Assembly: GCA_022448605.1 (NCBI GenBank)
Contig: JAKVCM010000019.1
Span: 1 to 54,503 of the forward strand
Reading direction: 5' to 3'
DNA from: Puniceicoccaceae bacterium
GTDB lineage: Bacteria > Verrucomicrobiota > Verrucomicrobiia > Opitutales > Coraliomargaritaceae
DNA length: 54,503 nt
Shown: piece after piece, positions 46,912 through 54,503 of the stretch
How the letters are laid out: each line of letters begins with the position of its first letter
Numbering within the stretch: position 1 is the stretch's first letter
Program-made: the position numbers and the translations under genes
Notes under the pieces: generated by a model
Database searches by the model: none
The model's input: the letters and a program-made list of their open reading frames with translations, nothing else
What the model was told of the DNA's origin: nothing

Positions 46912-49359
46912 CTACTGCTTCTGCTGGCCAGTGAGCGGTGGTAAATTTTCAAAAGGCAGACTCGGTTGATTGCTACCTAGGGATTTGCTACACGCGGTTT
47001 GCAAATCAAGCCAACGATCCCAATCATACTTGGGCGCGTGGGCGATGTGCATACGCAGACTACGCCATTCGACGCGTGCGCGCTCGATGTCGCCTCGGCT
47101 CAACTCGTCATCGAGATAGGCTTCGGCACGACTGCTTTTATGTTCGATATTGTAGAGGATCTCACTTGCGCCCTCGCCGTAGTCTTCAGGTAGTCCACGC
47201 CTTAAATAACCGGGTATAGTACGGAGACCGTAGGCTACTTGGCAGAAGGTAGTGAGCGGTCGACCCGCAAGGGCTAGCGCGTTGAAGCGGTGACCTGCTC
47301 GTAAGTTGGCTAGATCGTAAACGAGTTCTTCGATCGGGTAGTGTTCGGCTTCGAGTGCGGCAGCCACTGCAAGTCCTTCGCCGTGGTTGAAGAAGGAAAA
47401 GAGGATGCCACGGCGAGTGGGGTGGGCTTGCGCGTCGATCAGACCGAGTGTATGCCACTGCTCAGCGACGCTATGCATTCGAGAACTTCTGTCCTCCGTC
47501 CGCTGATCTATGTCCTCTGGATGGCTGCCCTGAATCTCGCGCTTACGTTCGATGGGATTGAGTAGGCCTTTGCCGTTTAGATCTTTGAGAGCATAGATCT
47601 CTCCCTCAGCGTAGTCGAGCTGGGCGTATAGGGTGCCACCGTGCTCCTTGAGATTAACAACTCGACCGCCTCGTGTAAGTTCAGGGAGCTTGGGTAGAAT
47701 TTGTCGCTCGATGTTTTGTAGTGAACGGAGCTTAGTCAGCTTGGGTTTTCTGCCTTCGTTACGCTCTTTCTGACGGAGGGCTTTCAATAGCCATTTTGTG
47801 AGTCTCAGGCGGTTGTCATCGCTAGTTTTTGGAAAAGTAGCGAGGGGCACTTCGAGTCCGTAGAAGCGGTCCTTCTTTGTGCCAAATTTACAAATGGTGC
47901 CGATACGGAGACTAGCCAGGATCTTTGGACTACTGAGACTAGGGCGCCAGGTATCGCCATCTAATAACCAAGTGTCTTTGATACTAAAAACAAATGGTGA
48001 TCGTTTGCGTTCCCAAATTCCCTCTTTGTTGCAAAATTCAGTAACAACACCGCCAGAAATAGCTTGTTCTTTTGCATTTGGGGCCACGAGCTTTGTTTTG
48101 CTTTTTCGTTGCTTCAGGAAATCGTCTAGCCCTAGGTGAATCGGTTCGCGTACGAATAGGCGCGCGGTCAATTCACGAGTGGCTTTGAGGGGTTCTTTGC
48201 CTGTATCGAGTGCGGTTTGAATGACGGTTATCAGGGATGGCCAGTCGACATTATTCTCGCGCTGTAAGCGGAGAGGTTTGGCTTCAATCAAACGAGGAGT
48301 TTTACCTGTAAAAAGAATGGTGCCGCGCGCGTCGAGGCCTCGGCGGCCAGCACGGCCGAACATCTGCAGTAGCTCGTCGGGGCGTAGGTGGCGGTGGTTT
48401 TCGGCCACACGGTATTCGCGGTCGAGTACTAATACTGAGCGCATGGCAAAGTTGATTCCAGCAGCTAGTCCGGCTGTGGCGACGATGACCTTGAGTTGGT
48501 TGGCCTTGGCAAGTGGCTCGACCAGGGCGGCGCGTTGCGCATAGCTCATGCCGCTATGATGAAAGGCAACGCGTTGTTTGAGTGTTCGGGCTAGTTCGCT
48601 GCCAGCGATGGCTTTTTGCTCGGCAGTAAGGATGATCGTGTCGGGTTCTGGCAGGGCGGCGGCCAGGGTGCGAGCGAGATTCTCTGCGGCTTTACGTCGG
48701 GAGGCGAAAATAAGGATGGGGCCGAGTCCGGCGTCGAGTGCGCGCGCGATGTAGCGAGTCCAGCGCCCATGGATGCTTTTGTGCACATGGTTAGGTAGGG
48801 CGTCGAGGTGCACCTCGTCGAGCGTGACGGGACGCTCGGGGTGGCGAACGGTGGCGACCTGCCTTCCACAGCGGGTAAGCCAGGCCTCTATTTCGAGCGG
48901 ATTAGCCACACTGCCACTGAGGAGGAGTAGTTGGGTATCGGTAGGAGCCATCGCCAGAGCGAGCTCATAATTCATCCCGCGAGCTGGGTCGCCGACCATT
49001 TGATATTCGTCGATTACGAGCAGGCGTGGACCTTTGCCTGTCATGAGGGCGCGCTTTTGGGTTTCGAGCGTTGCGACGATGATGGGTGCATCAAGATTGT
49101 AGGCGAGGTCGCCTGTCGCAATGCCTACGCGCCAGCCCATTGCTTGCCACTCGCGTAGCTTGTCGTTAGCAAGGGCGCGTGTCGGTACGGTGAAGACTGC
49201 TTTGCCCGGAAAGGTACGCTCTACGAGATGCTCGAAGATGAAAGTTTTACCAGCACCCGTGGGTGCATCGACGATAACGTCATATTCAGCCCGTAGAAGA
49301 TTGACCGCCTTCTGTTGCCAGAGATCGGGTATGGTCAGATCTGTTTTGAGAGCATCCAT
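46912..49359 (-). CDS. Ski2-like DExH helicase
   Basis: 815 residues. Motif I VDAPTGAGKTFIFEH, a DEYQ-type motif II (LLVIDEYQMVGD), motif III LLLSGSVANPLE, and the Ski2-like C-terminal RecA region AFHHSGMSYAQRAALVEPLA, ATAGLAAGINFAMRSVL and FGRAGRRGLDARG are clear. The C-terminal 330 residues are helical and not recognised beyond weak similarity to helicase winged-helix/ratchet parts. It could act in RNA turnover or DNA repair. The DEYQ box departs from DEAD/DEVH; otherwise the core is complete. Confidence 0.85.
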   Translation of the reverse strand: MDALKTDLTIPDLWQQKAVNLLRAEYDVIVDAPTGAGKTFIFEHLVERTFPGKAVFTVPTRALANDKLREWQAMGWRVGIATGDLAYNLDAPIIVATLETQKRALMTGKGPRLLVIDEYQMVGDPARGMNYELALAMAPTDTQLLLLSGSVANPLEIEAWLTRCGRQVATVRHPERPVTLDEVHLDALPNHVHKSIHGRWTRYIARALDAGLGPILIFASRRKAAENLARTLAAALPEPDTIILTAEQKAIAGSELARTLKQRVAFHHSGMSYAQRAALVEPLAKANQLKVIVATAGLAAGINFAMRSVLVLDREYRVAENHRHLRPDELLQMFGRAGRRGLDARGTILFTGKTPRLIEAKPLRLQRENNVDWPSLITVIQTALDTGKEPLKATRELTARLFVREPIHLGLDDFLKQRKSKTKLVAPNAKEQAISGGVVTEFCNKEGIWERKRSPFVFSIKDTWLLDGDTWRPSLSSPKILASLRIGTICKFGTKKDRFYGLEVPLATFPKTSDDNRLRLTKWLLKALRQKERNEGRKPKLTKLRSLQNIERQILPKLPELTRGGRVVNLKEHGGTLYAQLDYAEGEIYALKDLNGKGLLNPIERKREIQGSHPEDIDQRTEDRSSRMHSVAEQWHTLGLIDAQAHPTRRGILFSFFNHGEGLAVAAALEAEHYPIEELVYDLANLRAGHRFNALALAGRPLTTFCQVAYGLRTIPGYLRRGLPEDYGEGASEILYNIEHKSSRAEAYLDDELSRGDIERARVEWRSLRMHIAHAPKYDWDRWLDLQTACSKSLGSNQPSLPFENLPPLTGQQKQ

Positions 49360-49491
49360 GGGTAGAGCTTCGACTGGAAATTCGTGAGTGTAAAGAATGG
49401 GCGAAGGATTGTTTCATGGGATCTTCTCGAATACCAGTTACGTGATGATTTAGACTCTGCATTTAAATGAAGTAATCCAAACTATAAAAAA

Positions 49492-49513
49492 GTGTCCCAA
49501 TTACTCGGGACAC
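49492..49513 (-). terminator. Terminator after the fucose-isomerase-like gene
   Basis: 7-bp perfect stem GTGTCCC/GGGACAC with an 8-base loop. On the minus strand it is followed by a T-rich run (plus-strand AAAAAA at 49486-49491), 30 bases past the stop codon of the minus-strand gene. Confidence 0.8.
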
Positions 49514-49542
49514 CTTCATAGGAAGTAATAATGCCTAGTCGC

Positions 49543-51168
49543 TCAGAGCTTTTTGCCTATGGCGTTGGTGCCACATAGGGCGACTTCCATTCCCATTTTT
49601 TTGGCCAACTCAGCTTTTGCATATAAGCAGTTGTCAGCCTCTTTCGCGCTTTTAGCGTAGGCGACGTTGATGTGGTTGGCCTGGTGGCGTGCCATCATTT
49701 GATCGCGGCTCACGCCATAGGTCACAGCGTGCATAATGGGCCACTGTGGAGTGGTCTCGTCTAGGCGGCGCTGTGTTTCTTCCTTCGGCAGTGTGATGAC
49801 TTTGGCGCGGCCAAGATCAATCTTGAGTTTACCGTCTTCGATGAAGATGCGACTCCAGACAATTTCGCCTGGCTTAGCTATACCCTGCAGTGTGCTTCCG
49901 CCCTGGGGGAAATACATCGCGGGCTGACGGTAGCCGTGGCTTCCTTTCCATCCGCCTATGTGGTGCTCAATGGGTGCTGATCCTGAAATAAGGAAGACCC
50001 ATACATACTCGTCCGTCGTGCCTGATTTGTCCCAGTCGCCCCAACGTAGATCATGGAGAGTGGTCTCGGCGGGTTGCTTTAGCGCTGTGTGTATGCGCTT
50101 CGTCATGAGGGCATCGAGTCCGCAGCACTCGTCGACTTCGTTAAAGTGTGGGTAAGTTTCGCCCTTAAGAATGACTTCACCCTTGGCATTTTTGACCGGA
50201 GGCCGGTCGGTGCTGTTAAGCATACCTTCTACGAGATCGGAAGCCGGGCAAAGATCCTTGAGGCCTTGCTGGTATTGGATACCGAGTGCGTCGCAACTGT
50301 AGGTGTCACCGATGCGGCAAGCGGCTACATACATTTTACATTGTTCGATCACTTGTGCCTTTGTGAGGCTGTTCATACCATTACGTCCGAAGTGAAAATT
50401 GAAGCCTTTTTTCACGATGAACTTATAGACTTCGTCGGCTTCAGCCTTAGTCACAGTCTGCATTTCAGCATAAAGTGCGCTCTGGCTGAGTTGCTCCTTA
50501 TAGACGCCAGTTTGGAAGAGTAATTCATCGGGTATGGTAGCATTGTACATACCCATACAGAACTCGTCGAAGACACCCATTATAGCTTTATTTCGGTCAA
50601 GATCGGTAGCGATCTTTTCGGCAACTTTTTTAAGGCGCGCAGGTGTGCCCTTACTTTTGTATTTTTTAACGTGAGCGGTTGGGTGGCTCACACTACCTGT
50701 TTCTAGCCATTTCTTGAGCTTCTTTTGAAAGCGTTTGTCAGTACTAAAGTCTTCGCTCCAGAGTGTGGAGTATTTGACGCCTGCTTTTGTCAAAGAACCG
50801 TTAAGATTGAGCATGCCGACGAGGCCAGGCCATGTGCCGCTCCAGTTGGCGACCGTGAGAATGGGCCCCTCGTGCGAAATGAGACCATGTAGCAGGTGGT
50901 GCGAGTATTGCCAGACTGCCTCAGCGATAATAAGGGGCGCCTGACGGTCAATCTTTGCGAAGACATCCATGCCTTGGCGTTGGCTGGAGATGAAGCCGTG
51001 CTTCAACTCAGGATCATACTTGTGGGCCCGCTTGAGATTACCACCGAGACTTTTTAGCACTCTAGCGAGTTCCTGCTCCATCTCATCTTGCTTAGACCAG
51101 CAGTTTTGATTGGCGGTGATACGGAGATCGCCATTGGCAACGAGTAGAACGGTTTTGTTTTTTGGCAT
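49543..51168 (-). CDS. L-fucose/L-arabinose isomerase-like protein
   Basis: 541 residues, soluble. It resembles the fucose/arabinose isomerase fold: an N-terminal alpha/beta domain ([37 protein letters not shown]), a middle domain with [20 protein letters not shown], and a C-terminal domain with [17 protein letters not shown] and [15 protein letters not shown]. The acidic residues and His in these blocks would bind a divalent metal. The precise sugar is unknown. Proteins like this are common in polysaccharide-degrading Verrucomicrobiota and Planctomycetota. No kinase or aldolase for fucose is nearby. Confidence 0.75.
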   Translation of the reverse strand: MPKNKTVLLVANGDLRITANQNCWSKQDEMEQELARVLKSLGGNLKRAHKYDPELKHGFISSQRQGMDVFAKIDRQAPLIIAEAVWQYSHHLLHGLISHEGPILTVANWSGTWPGLVGMLNLNGSLTKAGVKYSTLWSEDFSTDKRFQKKLKKWLETGSVSHPTAHVKKYKSKGTPARLKKVAEKIATDLDRNKAIMGVFDEFCMGMYNATIPDELLFQTGVYKEQLSQSALYAEMQTVTKAEADEVYKFIVKKGFNFHFGRNGMNSLTKAQVIEQCKMYVAACRIGDTYSCDALGIQYQQGLKDLCPASDLVEGMLNSTDRPPVKNAKGEVILKGETYPHFNEVDECCGLDALMTKRIHTALKQPAETTLHDLRWGDWDKSGTTDEYVWVFLISGSAPIEHHIGGWKGSHGYRQPAMYFPQGGSTLQGIAKPGEIVWSRIFIEDGKLKIDLGRAKVITLPKEETQRRLDETTPQWPIMHAVTYGVSRDQMMARHQANHINVAYAKSAKEADNCLYAKAELAKKMGMEVALCGTNAIGKKL

Positions 51169-51273
51169 TATGTTATGTAGGGGTGGGTTTAATGTACTAG
51201 TAGTAAAGCACTTGTGGGTGGCTGAGTATCGGATTCAGTAAATATGAGTAGTGTTATTTTTGCTACAAAAAGA

Positions 51274-52638
51274 CTACGCTATAAAGCGTTTGATCCGTGC
51301 GACCACGCGTTCGCGACCCATGACTGCAAGCATGGGCAAAAGATCGGGGCCGCCACCTTGTCCACTGGTCGCGTAGCGCAGCGCAGGGAAATAGGCGAAG
51401 ACCTTTTGATCTTTTGACTCTGCGTGGGTTTCAAATGCGCTCTTCAGGCTATCGGCATCGAAGCTTTTGATGCTTTCTAGGATTGGAAGCACCTCACCGA
51501 GTAGTTCTTTTGGGTCGGTCTTTTTGGCGATTTTTGCGCCTGTCTTTTCGTCCATCGCATAGTCGTCTACAAAGAAGTATGCGCAGAGTTCTGAGAGAGT
51601 ATCGAGTGAGCGTGCTTTAGGCTGGCAAAGCGTGAGCACGGCTTGGAGGTAATTCTCATCGGCACTTTCACTGACGACGCCCGCCTCATTGAGCAGAGGG
51701 CGAGCGAGGAAGGTGAAGCTCTCAATGTTTAGCTCCCGTAAATACTCTGCATTGAGAGCAGAGAGCTTTTTCTCGTCGAAGCGTGAGTTGCCTTTATTAA
51801 TCCCGGGAAAGTCGAAGAGCTCAATGATTTCATCGATGTTCATTTTCTCGCGCTCGTCTTTAGGATTCCAGCCAAGAAGAGAAATGTAATTACGAACGGC
51901 GACAGCAAGGAAGCCACGTGCTTCGTATTCCTCGATCAGTGCACCCTTGTCTCGCTTGCTCATTTTACCTGAGCCTTCCTCTTTTAGTATCAGTGGAATG
52001 TGCGCAAACTTTGGTGGCTTCACATCGAAGGCATTATACAGCACGACGTGTTTACTGGTATTTGAAAGATGATCTTCACCGCGGATTACGTGCGTGATAC
52101 CCATCGTGATGTCATCAATCACATTGACGAGGTGAAAGCCAGGGCTACCGTCCTTGCGCACGAGGACGAAGTCCTTTTCTTCAGCACGCTCAACACGACC
52201 GCGGACCTCATCTTCGATCACAACGGGCATGGCTTTGACTTTCTCAATCTCTGTTTTCAAGTAATCGTCGTAGGTGTTGTAACGTTCGCCCTCAAGCTTG
52301 AACCAGATTGCGCCGTCTTTTTCGTAAGTGCGCCCCGCGGCTGTGAGTTTCTCAAGATACTTGTCGTAAATTGGCTGTCGCTGACTTTGAAAGTAGGGGC
52401 CGTAATTGCCGCCCACGTCGGGGCCCTCATCCCAATCCATTCCCATCCACTTCATTCCCTCGAGTAAGACTTTTAGAGCTTCTTCGGTATTTCGCTCTTT
52501 GTCAGTATCTTCAATGCGGAGGACAAAAGTCCCGCCAGTATGACGCGCATAGAGCCAATTGAATAGGGCGGTGCGGGCACTCCCAATATGGAAGAAACCC
52601 GTAGGACTAGGAGCGAAACGAACACGTACCTTGGACAT
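51274..52638 (-). CDS. gltX: Glutamyl-tRNA synthetase
   Basis: Class I synthetase, 454 residues. HIGH motif in [19 protein letters not shown] near residue 7 and KMSKS-type motif in [17 protein letters not shown] near residue 230, followed by the helical anticodon-binding domain. The length fits discriminating or non-discriminating GluRS. Since glnS is also present, Gln-tRNA is made directly and the gatCAB route is not required for it. The 52639-53083 region upstream (445 bases) holds no gene, tRNA or clear hairpin that I can support. Confidence 0.97.
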   Translation of the reverse strand: MSKVRVRFAPSPTGFFHIGSARTALFNWLYARHTGGTFVLRIEDTDKERNTEEALKVLLEGMKWMGMDWDEGPDVGGNYGPYFQSQRQPIYDKYLEKLTAAGRTYEKDGAIWFKLEGERYNTYDDYLKTEIEKVKAMPVVIEDEVRGRVERAEEKDFVLVRKDGSPGFHLVNVIDDITMGITHVIRGEDHLSNTSKHVVLYNAFDVKPPKFAHIPLILKEEGSGKMSKRDKGALIEEYEARGFLAVAVRNYISLLGWNPKDEREKMNIDEIIELFDFPGINKGNSRFDEKKLSALNAEYLRELNIESFTFLARPLLNEAGVVSESADENYLQAVLTLCQPKARSLDTLSELCAYFFVDDYAMDEKTGAKIAKKTDPKELLGEVLPILESIKSFDADSLKSAFETHAESKDQKVFAYFPALRYATSGQGGGPDLLPMLAVMGRERVVARIKRFIA

Positions 52639-53083
52639 GATGGGATGGATGGAAGTTAAAACTTAAGTAAATACTTAGTATCTTGATGGCTAAGCTTATA
52701 AAATAGACAGAAATTGCCAGCCATTGAGAAGACAATTCCTTCAGCGTATCATCTCATCGTGCGAGTGGTAGGCACTTTTGGATACCAAAAATTAATTCGA
52801 CTTCATCCCTAGTGCTTTGACTTGAGTGATACAATGCTTCTGAGGAGCAAGTCAGGAGTTGGCTTTACCGAGGGGTTTTTAGGCTTTTAATAAACAGCTT
52901 ATTGCAAGATCGAGCACATCTTTTTTGCAGCATAACCCATGCAGATTAGTTTGATCTTCCAATTAAGGAATAGATAAGAACGCTTTGTCTGATTTACATG
53001 AGGCTACGTGGCCTCTTAAAGTCCCGCTCATATTGGGTTAAGGCAGAGAGTCTTACACTGGTATGTCAGAACAAAAAGTTCTA
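52639..53083. other. Gene-free intergenic region
   Basis: 445 bases between the gltX start and the end of the lipoprotein gene. I checked both strands for a tRNA-like cloverleaf, coding frames and terminator hairpins and saw nothing convincing. Small inverted repeats exist (GAGGC/GCCTC near 53001; AGAAC/GTTCT near 53070). It presumably carries the gltX promoter. Confidence 0.5.
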
Positions 53084-53806
53084 CTATTTACCGTAGACTT
53101 CCACCTCTATGTAGTGGTTCATGTCGTTGGCAGTATTACCATTACTGTAAAGTCGCACGTATTGCGCGTTGGCACCTTTAGCATCGATTAACTTGCCATA
53201 GCGTGAATCCACATAAGGCTTGGAGGAGCCTTTACCTAGTTCGGCTGAGTTATCGTAGTCATTGTTGAATAGGACCGTGACTCCAGACTCAAATGTGGGG
53301 TCGTTGGATACCTGTACAACTACATCGTGGTAAGCGCGCGCTTGTGAGTGATAGTGCCAAACCCAGATAGCGGATAATTCTGCGGGTGCTTTGAGGTCGA
53401 TTTGCACCCATTGAAGGCCGTCCATTAGCTCGACAAAGTATCCTTCGCCCGCCTCTTTGTCGCCGTCAGTTATGTAGGAGAGTTCTCCGATTATGGGAAA
53501 GTCGTCGCTGCCTGTTACGGACTTACCAGTGGATAGAAGTTGAGTTCCCTCAGGGACCATAAGGACCGGGGCACTGGAAGGAACCGGTTCAAGGTTGGGC
53601 ACTTTGATCGGCTGCGGTGTGCCTTCAATGAGCTCTGGTGGGATCTCTGTGGTCAGCAGCATGCTGCCTGCGATACTTACTGCAGAATCTGATGAAGCTA
53701 CTGTACTGTCACTGGGTGGGGCTTCGTCGCCACATCCAGCAAAAATTACTACGGTAGAAATGAGGGCAAGGAGCGCGATTTGTTTCAATATATTATGTGT
53801 ATTCAT
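53084..53806 (-). CDS. Lipoprotein with F5/8 type C (discoidin)-like domain
   Basis: 240 residues. N-terminal lipoprotein signal with lipobox VIFAGCGD (Cys at residue 25), so it should be lipid-anchored. A Ser/Pro-rich linker covers about 28-90. The C-terminal 145 residues look like a carbohydrate-binding galactose-binding-like (discoidin) domain: [36 protein letters not shown], and [20 protein letters not shown] at the end. It lies 13 bases after the Gfo/Idh/MocA gene on the same strand, so the two are probably one operon linked to sugar metabolism. Confidence 0.8.
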   Translation of the reverse strand: MNTHNILKQIALLALISTVVIFAGCGDEAPPSDSTVASSDSAVSIAGSMLLTTEIPPELIEGTPQPIKVPNLEPVPSSAPVLMVPEGTQLLSTGKSVTGSDDFPIIGELSYITDGDKEAGEGYFVELMDGLQWVQIDLKAPAELSAIWVWHYHSQARAYHDVVVQVSNDPTFESGVTVLFNNDYDNSAELGKGSSKPYVDSRYGKLIDAKGANAQYVRLYSNGNTANDMNHYIEVEVYGK

Positions 53807-53819
53807 TCAGAAATTTTTC

Positions 53820-54503
53820 CTAAGTATGTAGATGTTCTTCGGTGAAATTGATTATTTCATGACTATTGGCGGCGGGATTGACCCAATAGATAGGAGCTTC
53901 CGATTCTAGTGCGTGGCGGGCATCGCAGGTCAATTTAGTATAGCCTCGGATGGCTCCATAAAAATTTTCTACATGTGGTGTGTGTGGCTGTTTACTCATT
54001 CCACCGGGGAGGGCATATTTATCGGGCGGCGCGGATTCGTAAGAAGCGATGGCATCGCTTCCGCCTGCAGCAACACCGACTGATTCTTTCTTAAGTAATC
54101 CACGCCTGACAAGTTCGTCCCACTTCGTAGAGTCTGCCCCCGATTCCTTGTAAATATTGGTATATGCTTCGCGCTCGGACATTTCGATCGTGCCATCGGT
54201 CCCCATGAATGTTTCGTAGTAACCGCCGCCCGAACTAGTCGTGGTTAGGACCTGATAAAAAGCGCGTGCGCTGCCCAAAGCCGTCTCATACTCGAATATG
54301 CACATAACGTTGTCAAAGTGCTCGCGATCTTTGAAGTAACTACGTCCTCCAGAAGCCATTACGGACTTTGGTTGAGTACCAAGAAACCAATTAAATATAT
54401 CAATTTGGTGAGCCCCGAGGTCTGAGATCGGCCCTCCGGATAGCTCTGTGTAAAATCGCCAGTTGAGGAAACGATGACGCAGTTCCTCGAGACTAAGTGT
54501 ATG
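53820..54503 (-). CDS. Gfo/Idh/MocA family oxidoreductase (5' part outside window)
   Basis: The frame is open to the window edge (228 residues visible, no start inside). The visible part is the C-terminal alpha/beta domain. It contains NWRFYTELSGGPISDLGAHQ, where the conserved His and GGGxxxDLGxH-type motif binds substrate, then IDIFNWFLGTQPKSV and the strand-rich domain through CIFEYETALGSARAF. The N-terminal NAD(P)-binding Rossmann domain lies beyond the edge. It oxidises or reduces a sugar or inositol-type substrate of unknown identity. An internal ATG at 54359 is not the true start. Confidence 0.88.
   Translation of the reverse strand, partial: HTLSLEELRHRFLNWRFYTELSGGPISDLGAHQIDIFNWFLGTQPKSVMASGGRSYFKDREHFDNVMCIFEYETALGSARAFYQVLTTTSSGGGYYETFMGTDGTIEMSEREAYTNIYKESGADSTKWDELVRRGLLKKESVGVAAGGSDAIASYESAPPDKYALPGGMSKQPHTPHVENFYGAIRGYTKLTCDARHALESEAPIYWVNPAANSHEIINFTEEHLHT

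Noticed and set aside
52639..53083. Possible tRNA or regulatory RNA upstream of gltX
   Set aside because: No cloverleaf, CCA end or strong terminator could be traced on either strand.
54359..54359. ATG at 54359 as the start of the oxidoreductase
   Set aside because: The same frame continues upstream to the window edge with clear Gfo/Idh/MocA C-terminal motifs, so this Met is internal.

Overview
The window reads as one contiguous chromosomal segment of a Gram-negative bacterium. The gene content fits the phylum Verrucomicrobiota, probably class Opitutae (Puniceicoccales/Coraliomargarita-like). The reasons are a GreA-type factor with a very long N-terminal extension, a Ski2-like helicase beside HrpB, a ClpX-like ATPase without the zinc domain, a class I fumarase, and most start codons lacking a clear Shine-Dalgarno sequence. 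The placement rests on protein character, not on a marker-gene search. No rRNA, tRNA, CRISPR array, transposase, integrase or phage gene was seen.

Layout. 1-2746: thyA (cut by the window edge), a DciA-like gene, two tandem paralogous small-RNA candidates, and dinB. 3016-7646: rsmG, a decayed C39-like peptidase pseudogene, an AmpG-like MFS permease and a beta-propeller-like protein. 7703-14155 (minus strand): a proposed MotA/TolQ-like plus MotB/TolR-like membrane pair, a small ORF, glnS and galK. 14439-20942: a methyltransferase, rlmN, a SurA-like isomerase, an unknown acidic protein, orphan oppB/oppC-type permeases and a DEDDh exonuclease. 21057-25850: fmt, a cold-shock protein, a thioesterase, two DoxX-like proteins, and a tightly overlapping DUF2256 / cryptochrome-photolyase / DUF2805 cluster. 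25967-31055: two small genes, ubiE, the ClpX-like ATPase, an IHF/HU protein and hisS. 31280-37245: a decayed LolA-like pseudogene, fumarase, a three-gene exported metal-handling cluster and rsmB. 37338-49359: the GreA fusion, a glutaredoxin, a UvrA, ilvA, hrpB and the Ski2-like helicase. 49543-54503: a fucose-isomerase-like enzyme, gltX, a lipoprotein and a partial Gfo/Idh/MocA oxidoreductase.

Most of the window is housekeeping: translation (glnS, gltX, hisS, fmt, rsmG, rsmB, rlmN), DNA repair and replication (dinB, uvrA, photolyase, DciA-like, exonuclease) and central metabolism. The strongest candidate for an undescribed system is the membrane pair at 10770-14155. One protein ends in a TolQ/MotA-like transmembrane region behind a large probable extracytoplasmic helical domain. 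The other has a single N-terminal membrane helix with an embedded Asp, a long coiled coil, and a C-terminal domain that looks like a degenerate trypsin fold. Next come the twin small-RNA candidates at about 1281-1625 and the exported Cys-rich / HMA-domain / beta-barrel cluster at 34206-35995. Two multiply disabled pseudogenes show ongoing gene loss.
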